64,000 nucleotides of DNA from Actinosynnema pretiosum (GTDB lineage: Bacteria > Actinomycetota > Actinomycetes > Mycobacteriales > Pseudonocardiaceae): assembly GCF_024171695.1 (NCBI RefSeq), contig NZ_JAMTCF010000004.1, forward strand, positions 466,511 to 530,510, in the 5' to 3' direction. Positions within the stretch are counted from its first letter, which is position 1; each line of letters begins with the position of its first letter. This document shows positions 42,236-50,517 of the stretch, piece after piece. Below the pieces are notes generated by a model. It was given only the letters and a program-made list of their open reading frames with translations. It was not told where the DNA came from and did not search any database. A program made the translations under genes and the position numbers.

Positions 42236-42537
42236 CCGGGGTCTCCGACCTGGATTTTCACGCTGTCGAGTAGCCGACGAGGGCGTGCCCCGGCACGTTC
42301 CGACCCGGTAGTTTCATGACCAACGGGGTTGCACCGCCCAGGTCGAGGGCGGTGCTGGTGACGGGTCGGCGCCGGTCGCGTCAGAGCCGGTCGCGCCAGA
42401 GCCTGGTCGTGCCAGAGCCTGGTCGTGCCGGGGCAGGTCGTGCCCTGCTGGTCGGGGATCGAGACGACTGTCCGCTGTCCATGGACTTGGGCCGCTGTCC
42501 GCTTTTCGTGGACCTGGTCAGCTCTGCTCGCCCGCGG
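42236..42537. repeat. Short intergenic region with 15-16 bp repeats
   Basis: From 42372 to 42444 four to five units of CCTGGTCGTGCCAGAG / CCGGTCGCGTCAGAG stand in tandem. Nothing else seen; no clear terminator for the convergent flanking genes. Confidence 0.7.
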
Positions 42538-43194
42538 TCAGTTCAGCAGGGTGTAGTTCAGCTCCTCGCAGACCCTGGCGAGCGGCAGGTCGAGGCCGGG
42601 GTGCTCCAGGGGCAGCAGGACGTCCGGCGATGCGGGCAGTCCCGAGCCGCCCGGTGGGTCCCACAGGCACACGGCCTCGTTGCCGCCGTCCATGGACGAC
42701 CGGTACCACAGGCCGTCCAGCTCGGGGTACGCCGCGCGGATGGTGCGCGCCCAGGCCTGGGTGATCACCTTTGGTCCGGAGCTGATCTCCTGCGACGCCC
42801 CGACCCTGGTCGGCCACAGGCCGGTCAGGTCGAGCAGCCGCAGGGTCCGCTTGGGGCGCAGCACCACCAGGAACGGGCTGCGGGTGCGCCGGTCCACCAC
42901 CGACGTCGCCTGGAACACCTCGGCGACGCAGGTCCGGACGGTGAGCCCGAAGTACAGCACGCCCTGGTCCTGGTCGTGCGTCAGCTCACCGCCGGGTCCC
43001 GGCGGCTGGGTGTCGAAGCGCGCGTGCGGCAGGGGGCCGGTGTAGCGGAAGCTGTTCCACCGCTGCGGGTGCAGGCCCTTCGCGGTGAAGATCCGCACCA
43101 GCCGGGTGGCCTGGTGCACCGCCACGACGTCCTCGGTGCGCCGCAGGTTGGCCTGCAGCACGGCGGGGGCGGGCGGCTGGGGAAGCCGAGACAT
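42538..43194 (-). CDS. RES domain toxin (NAD+-degrading type)
   Basis: 218 residues from ATG 43194. RES signatures in order: TRLVRIFTAKG (catalytic-type Arg34), PHARFD (Arg59), GVLYFGLTVRTCVAEVFQ (Y81 and E92) and LDGLWYRSSMDGGNEAVCLW (Ser166). RES toxins such as MbcT break down NAD+ and are neutralised by a partner antitoxin encoded next to them. Here the probable partner lies 1,061 bp upstream on the same strand. No TANNNT box or good ribosome site precedes the ATG, so expression may depend on read-through from the antitoxin. Confidence 0.85.
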   Translation of the reverse strand: MSRLPQPPAPAVLQANLRRTEDVVAVHQATRLVRIFTAKGLHPQRWNSFRYTGPLPHARFDTQPPGPGGELTHDQDQGVLYFGLTVRTCVAEVFQATSVVDRRTRSPFLVVLRPKRTLRLLDLTGLWPTRVGASQEISSGPKVITQAWARTIRAAYPELDGLWYRSSMDGGNEAVCLWDPPGGSGLPASPDVLLPLEHPGLDLPLARVCEELNYTLLN

Positions 43195-44255
43195 TCGGGT
43201 CCAGGTGTTCGGGGGACGGGGGACCGTGCCGGTCGGTGGTGGATGTCGGTCGTGGGCGGGTTCCAGGGCGACCAGGCTGCCAGGTCGTCGGTCGGCCGGG
43301 CGATCGGGTGTCCGGGTGATCGGTCCAACACCGCTCGGCCCACCGGGTGAACCCCGTCGGACCCGCTGCGGAACCACCCGCGACCACCCGTCAACCGGAC
43401 CGACCGACGCTGGTCGGCTCCCTCAGGACCAGGTTCCCAGGGGGTGCCCCGTCGGGCGATCGGTCGTCCGCGTGATCGGTCGGCCAGGTGTTCGGACAAC
43501 AGGGTGATCGTGCGGCTGGCTGTTCGGGCGACAGGGCGGTTCGGCGGTCGGCTGATCGGCCGGGTGCGCATCGGTACCGGTGCTCGGAATCCGGAGCGCT
43601 CGGACGGCTGACTGGTCGGGGTTGACGGAGCAGTGGGGCGGCGGATCGGCTGGTCGACGGAGTGGTTGGTCGGCGGATCGGCTGGTGGTGGGCTCGGGTG
43701 GTCGGCACTTCCGCCCGCCAGGCTGCCAGGTGATCGGGAGTCGGGCGAGCGAGTGCCCGCATGACTGGGGTTCCGGGGTTCGGGCTGCCGAGCGTTCGGA
43801 ACACCCGGCGTGTCAGCGACCGTTCCGAGCACCGCCCGCTCGTACCGCCGGTGCCCGTCCCACCGTCGGGCCGTCCAGCCCGACCCCATCCCGCCCGACA
43901 CCGTCCAGCTCGACACCATCCCGCCGCTTGGCTGTCTATCCGCCCGCCTTACCGGTGGTCGTCCTGCCATCCGGCCAGTTCGCCGCTGGTCAGGCTGCCG
44001 GTCAGGCCGCTGGTTCGGCTCGTCGGGCCGCTGGTCAGGCTTGTCGCTGAGCGTCGGCTGCCCCTCTTCTGCCCGGCCTGTTCCTGTCCCGCCTGCTCCT
44101 GCCCGGCGTGCTCCTGCTCAGCCCGGTCTATCCGTTCGGTCTATCCGTTCCCGCCCAGCCCTGCTGCTCCTCATCCCTCCTGCCGTTCCCGTCCGCTCTC
44201 CTGCCAGCCCGCTCACCTTCTCGTTCGCGCTCCTACTCGTCCCGATCCGCCCAAG
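43195..44255. repeat. Repeat-rich spacer splitting the RES/antitoxin pair
   Basis: 1,061 bases with no convincing gene. Dispersed motifs such as GGTGATCGGTC, CGGTCGG and GGCGGTCGGCTGATCGG recur at 43250-43760. From about 43800 to 44255 the DNA changes to C-rich plus-strand runs (CTGTCCCGCCTGCTCCTGCC type). The frames are open on both strands but code for low-complexity peptides. Confidence 0.75.
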
Positions 44256-44840
44256 TCAGACCGGCGTTCCGAGCTGGGCGGCCAGGGCGGTGACCTTGCC
44301 CGGTTCCCCGCCCGCCAAGAGCCAGTCGCGCGGGCTGGCCGGCCTGCCCTCGACCAGGAGGTCCTCCTGGTCGGTGGTCATGAACCCGGCGATCACCAGC
44401 GCGGGCTGGTCCTCCGGCACCGACGCGAGCACCGCCTCCAACCCCGGCAGCACCCCGTTGCCCGCGAACTGCCAGGCGGGCAGCCGCCAGCTGCCCCGGT
44501 CCTTCCAGCCGACCAGTCTGCCCAGGCCGAGGCGGTGCCGGATGCGGCTCGTGTCCACGCCCAGCTGGGTCGCCGCGTCGGACACGGTGATCGCCGAGTC
44601 GCGCAGCACCGCGTGCGCCACGATGCTGCGCGCCCTCGGCTTGTCGTCGTCCGGCGAGTGCGGGCTCAGGTCCAGGCCGACGTCCAGCAGCGCGTCCCGC
44701 ACGTCCGGCGTCAGGTAGCTCGCCGGCTCCGGGTGGGGCGGCGCCAACCGCTTCGCGGCGTCCGCGACGAGGTCGAGGAACGCGTCGGGGGTGACGTGAA
44801 GGCCGGCTTTCGCCAAGACCGTCTCCAGCGCTGGACTCAT
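44256..44840 (-). CDS. RES-associated antitoxin-type DNA-binding protein
   Basis: 194 residues from ATG 44840. Helical N-terminus (SPALETVLAKAGLHVTPDAFLDLVA), a central helix-turn-helix (ITVSDAATQLGVDTSRIRHRL) and a C-terminal region SWRLPAWQF ... GLEAVLASVP ... GRPASPRDWLLAGGEPGKV. The last block is characteristic of the antitoxin-like proteins that precede RES genes in actinobacteria. It likely binds its own promoter and sequesters the toxin. A TACTCT box lies 6 nt before the ATG (leaderless). Confidence 0.82.
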   Translation of the reverse strand: MSPALETVLAKAGLHVTPDAFLDLVADAAKRLAPPHPEPASYLTPDVRDALLDVGLDLSPHSPDDDKPRARSIVAHAVLRDSAITVSDAATQLGVDTSRIRHRLGLGRLVGWKDRGSWRLPAWQFAGNGVLPGLEAVLASVPEDQPALVIAGFMTTDQEDLLVEGRPASPRDWLLAGGEPGKVTALAAQLGTPV

Positions 44841-44846
44841 GAGCAC

Positions 44847-44852
44847 AGAGTA
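44847..44852 (-). promoter_or_regulatory. -10 box of leaderless promoter (antitoxin)
   Basis: TACTCT on the minus strand, 6 nt before ATG 44840. Confidence 0.5.
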
Positions 44853-44995
44853 TCCCGCGCGTGCGCTTCTGTGCGCCGCTGTCGCTCGAACGGTCGCCCC
44901 CATCTACTCACCGTGCACGCACAGCAACTTTCGGTGCACGTCCAGTAGCGGTGAGCTACCTGCTGTCGTGACCTGTCCCTCATCCGCCCGTTGAC

Positions 44996-45001
44996 TACGA
45001 T
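44996..45001 (+). promoter_or_regulatory. Putative -10 box of the GT87 gene
   Basis: TACGAT with a start near 45008, giving a ~25-nt leader that contains the ribosome site GGGGGAA (45021-45027). Confidence 0.4.
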
Positions 45002-45032
45002 GCCTCGCGGAAACCAGTCAGGGGGAAGTGTC

Positions 45033-46226
45033 GTGGCAGTGGTGGAACGACCGGACAAGCGACTGCTGGGCGTGTGGGTGGTGGCGGCGATCGCGCTGCT
45101 CTACTTCGTCCACCAGCGCTCCAGCGAGGGTCTGCTCGACCTGCGGGTCTACCGCACGGGTGGCGAGGCCTGGCTGCGCGACCTCCGCCTGTACGCGGAC
45201 GACTTCCCCAAACCCCTGGACGGCCCGCCGTTCCCCTTCACCTACCCGCCGCTGGCCGCCGCGATCTTCAGCCTCTTCGCGCTGGTGCCGTGGCCCGCCG
45301 CGGTTCTGGTGTGGACGACGCTCGGCCTGGTGCTGCTGCTGGCGGTGTGCGTCGTCTCCGCCTGGCACGTCTACGGGGACGCGCGCCGCGCGCTCCTGGT
45401 CGGCGTCATCGTCTCCATCGGCGCGCTGGTGCTGGAACCGGTGTGGGCCACCTTCGACTTCGGCCAGATCAACCTGGTCATCATGGGTCTGGCCGCGCTG
45501 GACTGCCTGCTGCCGCGCACCCGCTGGCCCAGGGGCCTGCTGATCGGCTTCGCCGCCGCGATCAAGCTGACGCCCGCCGTGTTCGTGCTGTTCTTCCTGG
45601 CGCGCGGCAAGTGGAAGCCGGTCCTCACCGCCATCGGGTCGTTCGTCGGGTTCGGACTCGTCGGCGCGGTCGTCGCGTTCGAGGACACCAAGGAGTACTG
45701 GTTCCACACCCTGTTCGACCCCGCGCGCATCGGCGAGCTCGGCTACGCGGGCAACCAGTCGCTGCGCGGCCTGGTCAACCGCCTCGGCCTGACCGGGACC
45801 GCCGAGTCCGTGACGTGGCTGCTGCTGTCGCTGGGCGTCGCGGCGCTGGCCTGGATCGCGGTGCGCCGCGCGCGCGAGGACGTGTCCGCGCTGCTGGCCG
45901 TGTCGATCGCGGCGCTGCTGGCGTCCCCGGTGTCCTGGACGCACCACTGGGTGTGGGTGGTGCCCGGTCTGGTCCTGCTGGTGGGCCAGCGCTCCGTCGC
46001 CGGTTGGGTGACGCTGGTGCTGGTCGCCGACCTGTTCGTGTGGGCCCCGCTGTGGCTGCTGCCGCACGACAAGGGCGTCGAGGTCGGCTGGAACGCGTGG
46101 CAGCAGCTCGTCGGCAACTCCTACGTGCTGGTCGCGGTGGCGGCGCTGGTGTACCTGGCGGTCCGCAAGCCCGCTCCGGTGGAGGAGTTGGCTCCGGACG
46201 TCGAACCGGCCGCCACCGACCGCTGA
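45033..46226 (+). CDS. GT87 family polyprenol-phosphate-dependent mannosyltransferase-like protein
   Basis: 397 residues from GTG 45033, 5 nt after GGGGGAA. About ten membrane segments. Conserved elements of the GT87 (DUF2029) group: DLRVYRTGGEAWLRDLRLY with the loop-1 acid, FPFTYPPLAA, FGQINLVIMGLAALD, IKLTPAVFVLFFLARGKWK, GNQSLRGLVNR and SWTHHWVWVVPGL. Members transfer mannose or arabinose from a polyprenyl phosphate donor on the outer membrane face, building lipoglycans and arabinomannan. The exact sugar is not evident. Confidence 0.9.
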   Translation: MAVVERPDKRLLGVWVVAAIALLYFVHQRSSEGLLDLRVYRTGGEAWLRDLRLYADDFPKPLDGPPFPFTYPPLAAAIFSLFALVPWPAAVLVWTTLGLVLLLAVCVVSAWHVYGDARRALLVGVIVSIGALVLEPVWATFDFGQINLVIMGLAALDCLLPRTRWPRGLLIGFAAAIKLTPAVFVLFFLARGKWKPVLTAIGSFVGFGLVGAVVAFEDTKEYWFHTLFDPARIGELGYAGNQSLRGLVNRLGLTGTAESVTWLLLSLGVAALAWIAVRRAREDVSALLAVSIAALLASPVSWTHHWVWVVPGLVLLVGQRSVAGWVTLVLVADLFVWAPLWLLPHDKGVEVGWNAWQQLVGNSYVLVAVAALVYLAVRKPAPVEELAPDVEPAATDR

Positions 46227-46250
46227 GCCGGTCCGCTCCCCTGAACGACG

Positions 46251-46284
46251 ACAGCCGCCCACCGGCGAACCGGTGGGCGGCTGT
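46251..46284. terminator. Bidirectional terminator
   Basis: Perfect 15-bp stem ACAGCCGCCCACCGG/CCGGTGGGCGGCTGT, loop CGAA, between convergent genes. Confidence 0.9.
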
Positions 46285-46322
46285 TCTCGTTCTCGCGCCG
46301 TTCGAGGACTAGCGGGCGGCCG

Positions 46323-47444
46323 TCACTGGCCGGTGATCATCGCGACGGCCCGGTCCTGGGTCCGCTCGTCGACCGCGGCCAGCTGGAACCCCCGGCCGAT
46401 GATGTGCGACACCAGCGCGGGCTCCGGCGGAACACCGTGCTTGCGCAGGTAGTGCGACACCGCGCCCGCCCACACCCAGGTGCCGTCGGTGCGGAAGTTC
46501 AGCGGAACGTCCCGGTCGGACGGCGCGAACTCGTCCACGTCCGTGTCACGGGCGGACAGCACCACGGGCGCCGACTCCAGGTACGCCAGCAGCCGCTCGC
46601 GCAGCTGCGGGTCCACCGGCTGCCTGCGCACCACCGGGCGACCGGTCTGGTCGCGACCGTCGTACACGCGCGCCGTGCGCAGGTCCGCCTGCGGCTGACC
46701 ACCCGGCTGACCGAACCCGCCGGGCTGGCCGGCCGCCTGCTGTCCGGGGAACGGCTGACCGGGCTGCCCGTGTCCCTGCGGCCCCGGCCCGGCGAACTGC
46801 TGCCCCGGCGCGAAACCGGGCTGCCCCTGCGGTCCGGGGAAGCCCTGCCCCGGCGTCGCGGGCCCCTGCTGCGGAAACCCCTGCGGCGGGGTCTGCGGCC
46901 CACCCTGCTGCGGCCCACCTTGTGGTGCCCCGCCCTGCTGCGGTCCGCCCTGCCCCTGCGGCACGCCCTGCCCCTGCTCGGGCTGGGCCTGCTCCACCTG
47001 CCTGGGCGGCAGACCGGCGCGCTGCCGCAGCCAGTCCGGGATCAGCTCCTCGGCGCGCGGGAACGTCCGCAGCTCGTCCTGGAACCCGATCATCGGCGGC
47101 GCGTTGCGCCAGCGGGGCTCCTCGGCGGCGTCGAAGTCCACGGCGAACGCGCTCGGCGCCTCGATCTCGTAGACCGCGCTCAACCAGGTGCCCCGGTCCT
47201 GCTCGTACATGCCCGCGCGCAGCCTGCCGAACAGCTGCACCACGTCGATCGGCGGCCGGACCGGGCGCTGCTGCCCGTCCGGACCGGTGAACGCCATGTC
47301 CACCTCGATGTGCCTGCCCGCAGCGCGGTACTCGGTGCGCACCCGCTGCCAGTCCGGAGGCAGGGCGGGCAGCATCGCGCGCCCGATCTGCCGGACGAGC
47401 TGCTGCTGCTCCTGCTCGTCCAGCGGTGTGACTGGCTCGGTCAT
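46323..47444 (-). CDS. YezG-like immunity-type protein with Gln/Pro/Gly linker
   Basis: 373 residues. The N-terminal ~130 residues (MLPALPPDWQRVRTEYRAAGRHIEVDMAF ... LFGRLRAGMYEQDRGTWLSAVYEIEAP) resemble the YezG/DUF600 immunity fold. Residues ~160-260 are a low-complexity Gln/Gly/Pro linker (PQQGGPQ repeats). The C-terminal 110 residues form a second domain (RERLLAYLESAPVVLSARDTDVDEF ... GTWVWAGAVSHYLRKHGVPP) of unknown function. Such proteins occur in polymorphic-toxin or ESX-type loci of Pseudonocardiaceae. No toxin gene is present here, so it may be an orphan immunity protein. The YbaB-type gene is 107 bp upstream. Confidence 0.68.
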   Translation of the reverse strand: MTEPVTPLDEQEQQQLVRQIGRAMLPALPPDWQRVRTEYRAAGRHIEVDMAFTGPDGQQRPVRPPIDVVQLFGRLRAGMYEQDRGTWLSAVYEIEAPSAFAVDFDAAEEPRWRNAPPMIGFQDELRTFPRAEELIPDWLRQRAGLPPRQVEQAQPEQGQGVPQGQGGPQQGGAPQGGPQQGGPQTPPQGFPQQGPATPGQGFPGPQGQPGFAPGQQFAGPGPQGHGQPGQPFPGQQAAGQPGGFGQPGGQPQADLRTARVYDGRDQTGRPVVRRQPVDPQLRERLLAYLESAPVVLSARDTDVDEFAPSDRDVPLNFRTDGTWVWAGAVSHYLRKHGVPPEPALVSHIIGRGFQLAAVDERTQDRAVAMITGQ

Positions 47445-47551
47445 GCGACGAACACCCCTTCAAGATCCCCCCGGCGCAACGGTCGGCAGATCCTATCGCC
47501 CGATGTGACGGACGACGGCGGACTTGACCTGACGGGGTGGAGTTCGGCGGG

Positions 47552-48115
47552 TCACCGCAGGAAGCTCTGACCCCCGAAGTCGTCGTCCTCCTCGGTGTCC
47601 CGCCTCGGCCTGCGCTGCGGCGGCTGCGGCGGAACGGGCGGCTGCTGGGCGTGTCGCGGCGGAGTGGGCGGCGCGGCCCGCTCGTCCTCGATGCCGAAGC
47701 TCATCTCCCGGTGCACCGGCGCCTGCGGGCGCTCCTCGGCGGGCGGTGCCGGGAAGTTCTTCTTGGCTTCCTGGAACAGCGTGTTCGCCGTCTGGTCCTG
47801 AGTGCCGATCGTCTCCGCCATGGCCTGCTGGAGCAGTTCCGGAATGCGCGACTGGGCCTTCTGCAACGTCCGCATGATCTCCGCGGACACCTCGGCCATC
47901 CGCCGCTCACGCGCGGGCTCGGCGATCTGCAGGTCGGTGAGGATGCCGTTGGAACCGATGGTGAGCCGGACGTGCCCGTCACGGGACGTCTCGGTCACGG
48001 ACATGCCCTGCACCCGCTCGGCCATCGCCTCGTAGCGCTGGGCCTTCTGCTTGAGACCGGTCTCCCAGTCGGCCACCATGCGCTCGGAACCGCCGATGTC
48101 TTCGGGCACGATCAC
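47552..48115 (-). CDS. YbaB/EbfC family protein
   Basis: 187 residues from GTG 48115 with GGGAG upstream. Residues ~10-110 show the YbaB/EbfC layout: a long N-terminal helix (MVADWETGLKQKAQRYEAMAERVQGM), beta-strands VTETSRDGHVRLTIGSNGILTDLQIAE and a C-terminal helix rich in Ala/Gln. The remaining 75 residues are Pro/Arg/Glu-rich and probably disordered. Classical EbfC binds DNA as a nucleoid protein. Long-tailed versions are frequent beside ESX/WXG100 genes, but no WXG100 gene lies in this window. Likely co-transcribed with the YezG-like gene. Confidence 0.82.
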   Translation of the reverse strand: MIVPEDIGGSERMVADWETGLKQKAQRYEAMAERVQGMSVTETSRDGHVRLTIGSNGILTDLQIAEPARERRMAEVSAEIMRTLQKAQSRIPELLQQAMAETIGTQDQTANTLFQEAKKNFPAPPAEERPQAPVHREMSFGIEDERAAPPTPPRHAQQPPVPPQPPQRRPRRDTEEDDDFGGQSFLR

Positions 48116-48864
48116 GTCTCCCTTCGATCAACGCCATCATGCCGCACCGAAGTGCTCCCCGGTGCCGGATCGGCCTCCGGAGCTCGTGCACGCTCCGAAC
48201 GCCCGACCTCGCGCTCGGGGTTCCGCGCTGAGCGAACCCCGCGCTCACGGATGCCGGGCTCTTCGGGTTCCCGCACCCGGAGCGCGTGACGACCGACCGG
48301 GAGAACGCGCGGTGGTGCCCGCGGAATCAGCGTGACCTGACCCCGCACGGCCTGGGAACTGGAGACGGCACTGCCGGACGTCACACAGCCCGGCTCACGC
48401 GGCTTGCTCTCGCGCCACCGGGCTACTCGGGCTGGTCGCCCTGCTCGGTCTGCTCGGGCTGCTCGCCTGTCCAGCTTGGTCGGGCTGCTCGGGCTACTGG
48501 AGCTGGCTGCTCTGCTCAGGCTGGCCGGGCTGCTGGATCTGTCCGCGCTATTCAGGTCCACCAGGCCGGTTGCTCTGCTCGGACTGGCCGGGCTGATCAC
48601 TCTGCTCGGCCTGCCCGCTCTGCCAGGTCTGCCCGCGCTGCCAGGTCTGCCCGCGCTGCCAGGTCTGCTCGGTCTGCTCGGTCTGCCCGAGCTATTCGGG
48701 TCGGTCGGGCTGTTCGCTTTGCTCGGGTCGGCCGGGCTGTTCGCGCTACTCGGGTTGGTCAGGCTCCGGGTCTGCCGGGTCTGCCGGGTCTGCCCGGCCT
48801 GTTCGATCTTCTCGTGCTCGTTCGGCTCGGGTTTGCTCGGCTCGGGTTCGCTCGGTTAGCTGCG
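48116..48864. repeat. Repeat-dominated intergenic region (18-bp and 9-bp units)
   Basis: No gene is supported. From about 48414 to 48858 the plus strand is made of CTGCTCGG-like units. Around 48620-48680 an 18-bp unit CCAGGTCTGCCCGCGCTG occurs three times, and near 48765-48800 a 9-bp unit GGGTCTGCC three times. Translated frames are Leu/Gly/Ala polymers and are not accepted as genes. Confidence 0.75.
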
Positions 48865-48910
48865 GCGGGAACCGGTCCGGCGCCGTCGTCCTCCCGGAAC
48901 CGGTTCCCGC
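48865..48910 (-). terminator. Putative terminator of FKBP gene
   Basis: 11-bp stem GCGGGAACCGG/CCGGTTCCCGC, loop 24 nt, just past the 3' end of the minus-strand gene. Confidence 0.6.
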
Positions 48911-48926
48911 TCTGCTGCCGCAGGGG

Positions 48927-49301
48927 TCAGCGCACGCCGAGCAGGTCCACCACGAAGATCAGCGTCTCGCCGCCCTTGATGGCACCGCCCGCGCCGCGGT
49001 CGCCGTAGCCGAGGTGCGCGGGGATGACGAGCTTGCGACGCCCGCCGACCTTCATGCCCACGACGCCCCGGTCCCAGCCCGCGATGACGCGCCCGCCGCC
49101 CAGCGGGAACACGAACGCCTCGCCGCGGTCCCAGGACGCGTCGAACTGCTCACCGGTGGAGTGCGCGACACCGACGTAGTGAACCTGGACCAGCTGGCCC
49201 GCCTGGGCCTCCGGACCGTCGCCGACGGTGATGTCCTCGATCACCAGGTCCGCGGGCGCGGCACCCTCGTACGGCTCGACCACGGGCTTGTTGGGGGACA
49301 T
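48927..49301 (-). CDS. FKBP-type peptidyl-prolyl cis-trans isomerase
   Basis: 124 residues from ATG 49301, with GAGGAG 8 nt upstream. A single FKBP domain: GQLVQVHYVGVAHSTGEQFDASWDRGEAFVFPLGGGRVIAGWDRGVVGMKVGGRRKLVIPAHLGYG. The Tyr, Phe, Trp and the GYG loop of the active site are all present. Cytoplasmic (no signal). It speeds X-Pro bond isomerisation during folding. It is divergent from the trypsin gene. Confidence 0.95.
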   Translation of the reverse strand: MSPNKPVVEPYEGAAPADLVIEDITVGDGPEAQAGQLVQVHYVGVAHSTGEQFDASWDRGEAFVFPLGGGRVIAGWDRGVVGMKVGGRRKLVIPAHLGYGDRGAGGAIKGGETLIFVVDLLGVR

Positions 49302-49478
49302 GCGGAATCTCCTCAGGACGAACTGCTCGCTGTTCGGGCAGTGCTTGGGCGAGTCAATCACGTTCGAGTGAACTGAGCCGAACGGACCACAACCACTGCA
49401 CCTCGTGCCACCAGTGTGGCTCCCGGCGCCCTGGTGCTACCCCACCGAGGGGAGAGCACACACCTGAAGGAGATGACC

Positions 49479-50285
49479 GTGGCGGAAACCCGGAGCTGCC
49501 TGAGGTTCCTGCTGGGGACCACCGCAGTGGTCGCACTGCTCCCCACAACCGCGCTCACCGCGTTCGCCCACCCCGGCCCCAGCACCAGCGAAGTCCGCGA
49601 ACGCATCGTCGGTGGCACGCGCGCCAGCACCGCCGACCACCCGTGGGTGGTCTACCTGGCGACGAGCACCGGAGCCCAGTACTGCGGCGGGACGCTGGTC
49701 GCACCGGACAAGGTCCTGACCGCCGCGCACTGCACCGAGGGCGACGCACCGTCAGCGGTGCGCGTGGTCGAGGGCCGCGACGACAAGACCTCCAGCGCGG
49801 GCACCACAGCACGCGTCACCGACATCTGGATCCACCCGTCCTACCGAGCACCCACCCAGGGCTACGACATCTCGGTCCTGACCCTGGACCGCCCTTCGTC
49901 CGCCGAACCCCTCCCCCTGGCGAAACCCGCAGACTCGGCCCTGTACGAGGAAGGCGTCCCCGGCACGGTCCTGGGCTGGGGCGCGACGTCCCCCGGCGGA
50001 ACGGCCTCACGCCACCTGCTCGGCGCGACCGTGCCGCTGATCGACTCCGACTCGTGCGAGGCCGCCTACGGGACGCGCTACGTCCCTGACCTGATGGTCT
50101 GCGCCGGTTTCCCCGAGGGCGGCACCGACTCCTGCCAAGGCGACTCGGGCGGCCCGCTCGTCGCAGGCGGCAAGCTGATCGGCGTCACCTCGTGGGGCGA
50201 GGGCTGCGCCGCAGCGGGCGCGCCCGGCGTCTACAGCCGCGTCGCGGGCTACTCGACCGAACTGGAAACCCAGCTGAGTCCCTGA
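49479..50285 (+). CDS. Secreted trypsin-like serine protease
   Basis: 268 residues. GTG 49479 is preferred over ATG 49473 because GAAGGAG ends 7 nt before it. The signal peptide ([20 protein letters not shown]) is followed by a short propeptide ending in ERIVGG, so activation exposes Ile43. The triad is H84 (TAAHC), D130 (YDISVL) and S223 (GDSGGP), and D217 in TDSCQGD gives trypsin-type specificity for Arg/Lys. Two disulfide pairs are likely (C70/C85 and C210/C219). It resembles Streptomyces griseus trypsin. Confidence 0.94.
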   Translation: MAETRSCLRFLLGTTAVVALLPTTALTAFAHPGPSTSEVRERIVGGTRASTADHPWVVYLATSTGAQYCGGTLVAPDKVLTAAHCTEGDAPSAVRVVEGRDDKTSSAGTTARVTDIWIHPSYRAPTQGYDISVLTLDRPSSAEPLPLAKPADSALYEEGVPGTVLGWGATSPGGTASRHLLGATVPLIDSDSCEAAYGTRYVPDLMVCAGFPEGGTDSCQGDSGGPLVAGGKLIGVTSWGEGCAAAGAPGVYSRVAGYSTELETQLSP

Positions 50286-50445
50286 CCATCTGACAACCTG
50301 CCCGCCACCCGCAGCCCTGTGCCTGCCCGCCGCCCGTCGTCCGCCGTCCCAGCACGATCACCACAACCTGGTCACCCGAACTGCTCCGCCCAGGTCACCG
50401 AGCGCTCATCGTTCCGGCCAGGTCACCGAGCGCGCGGAAAGCGAA

Positions 50446-50472
50446 CGGGCGGTCAGCTCAGCCGACCGCCCG
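50446..50472. terminator. Bidirectional terminator
   Basis: 9-bp stem CGGGCGGTC/GACCGCCCG, loop 9, between convergent genes. A direct repeat CCAGGTCACCGAGCGC lies just upstream (about 50388-50435). Confidence 0.65.
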
Positions 50473-50517
50473 CTCCCGCACGTCTTCCAGCACCGCAGCG
50501 TCCCTGCGGTCACCCGT

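Noticed and set aside
48404..48859. Leu/Gly-rich open frame as a membrane protein
   Set aside because: The frame simply translates CTGCTCGG-type repeats; all three plus frames are largely open, with no ribosome site and no domain.
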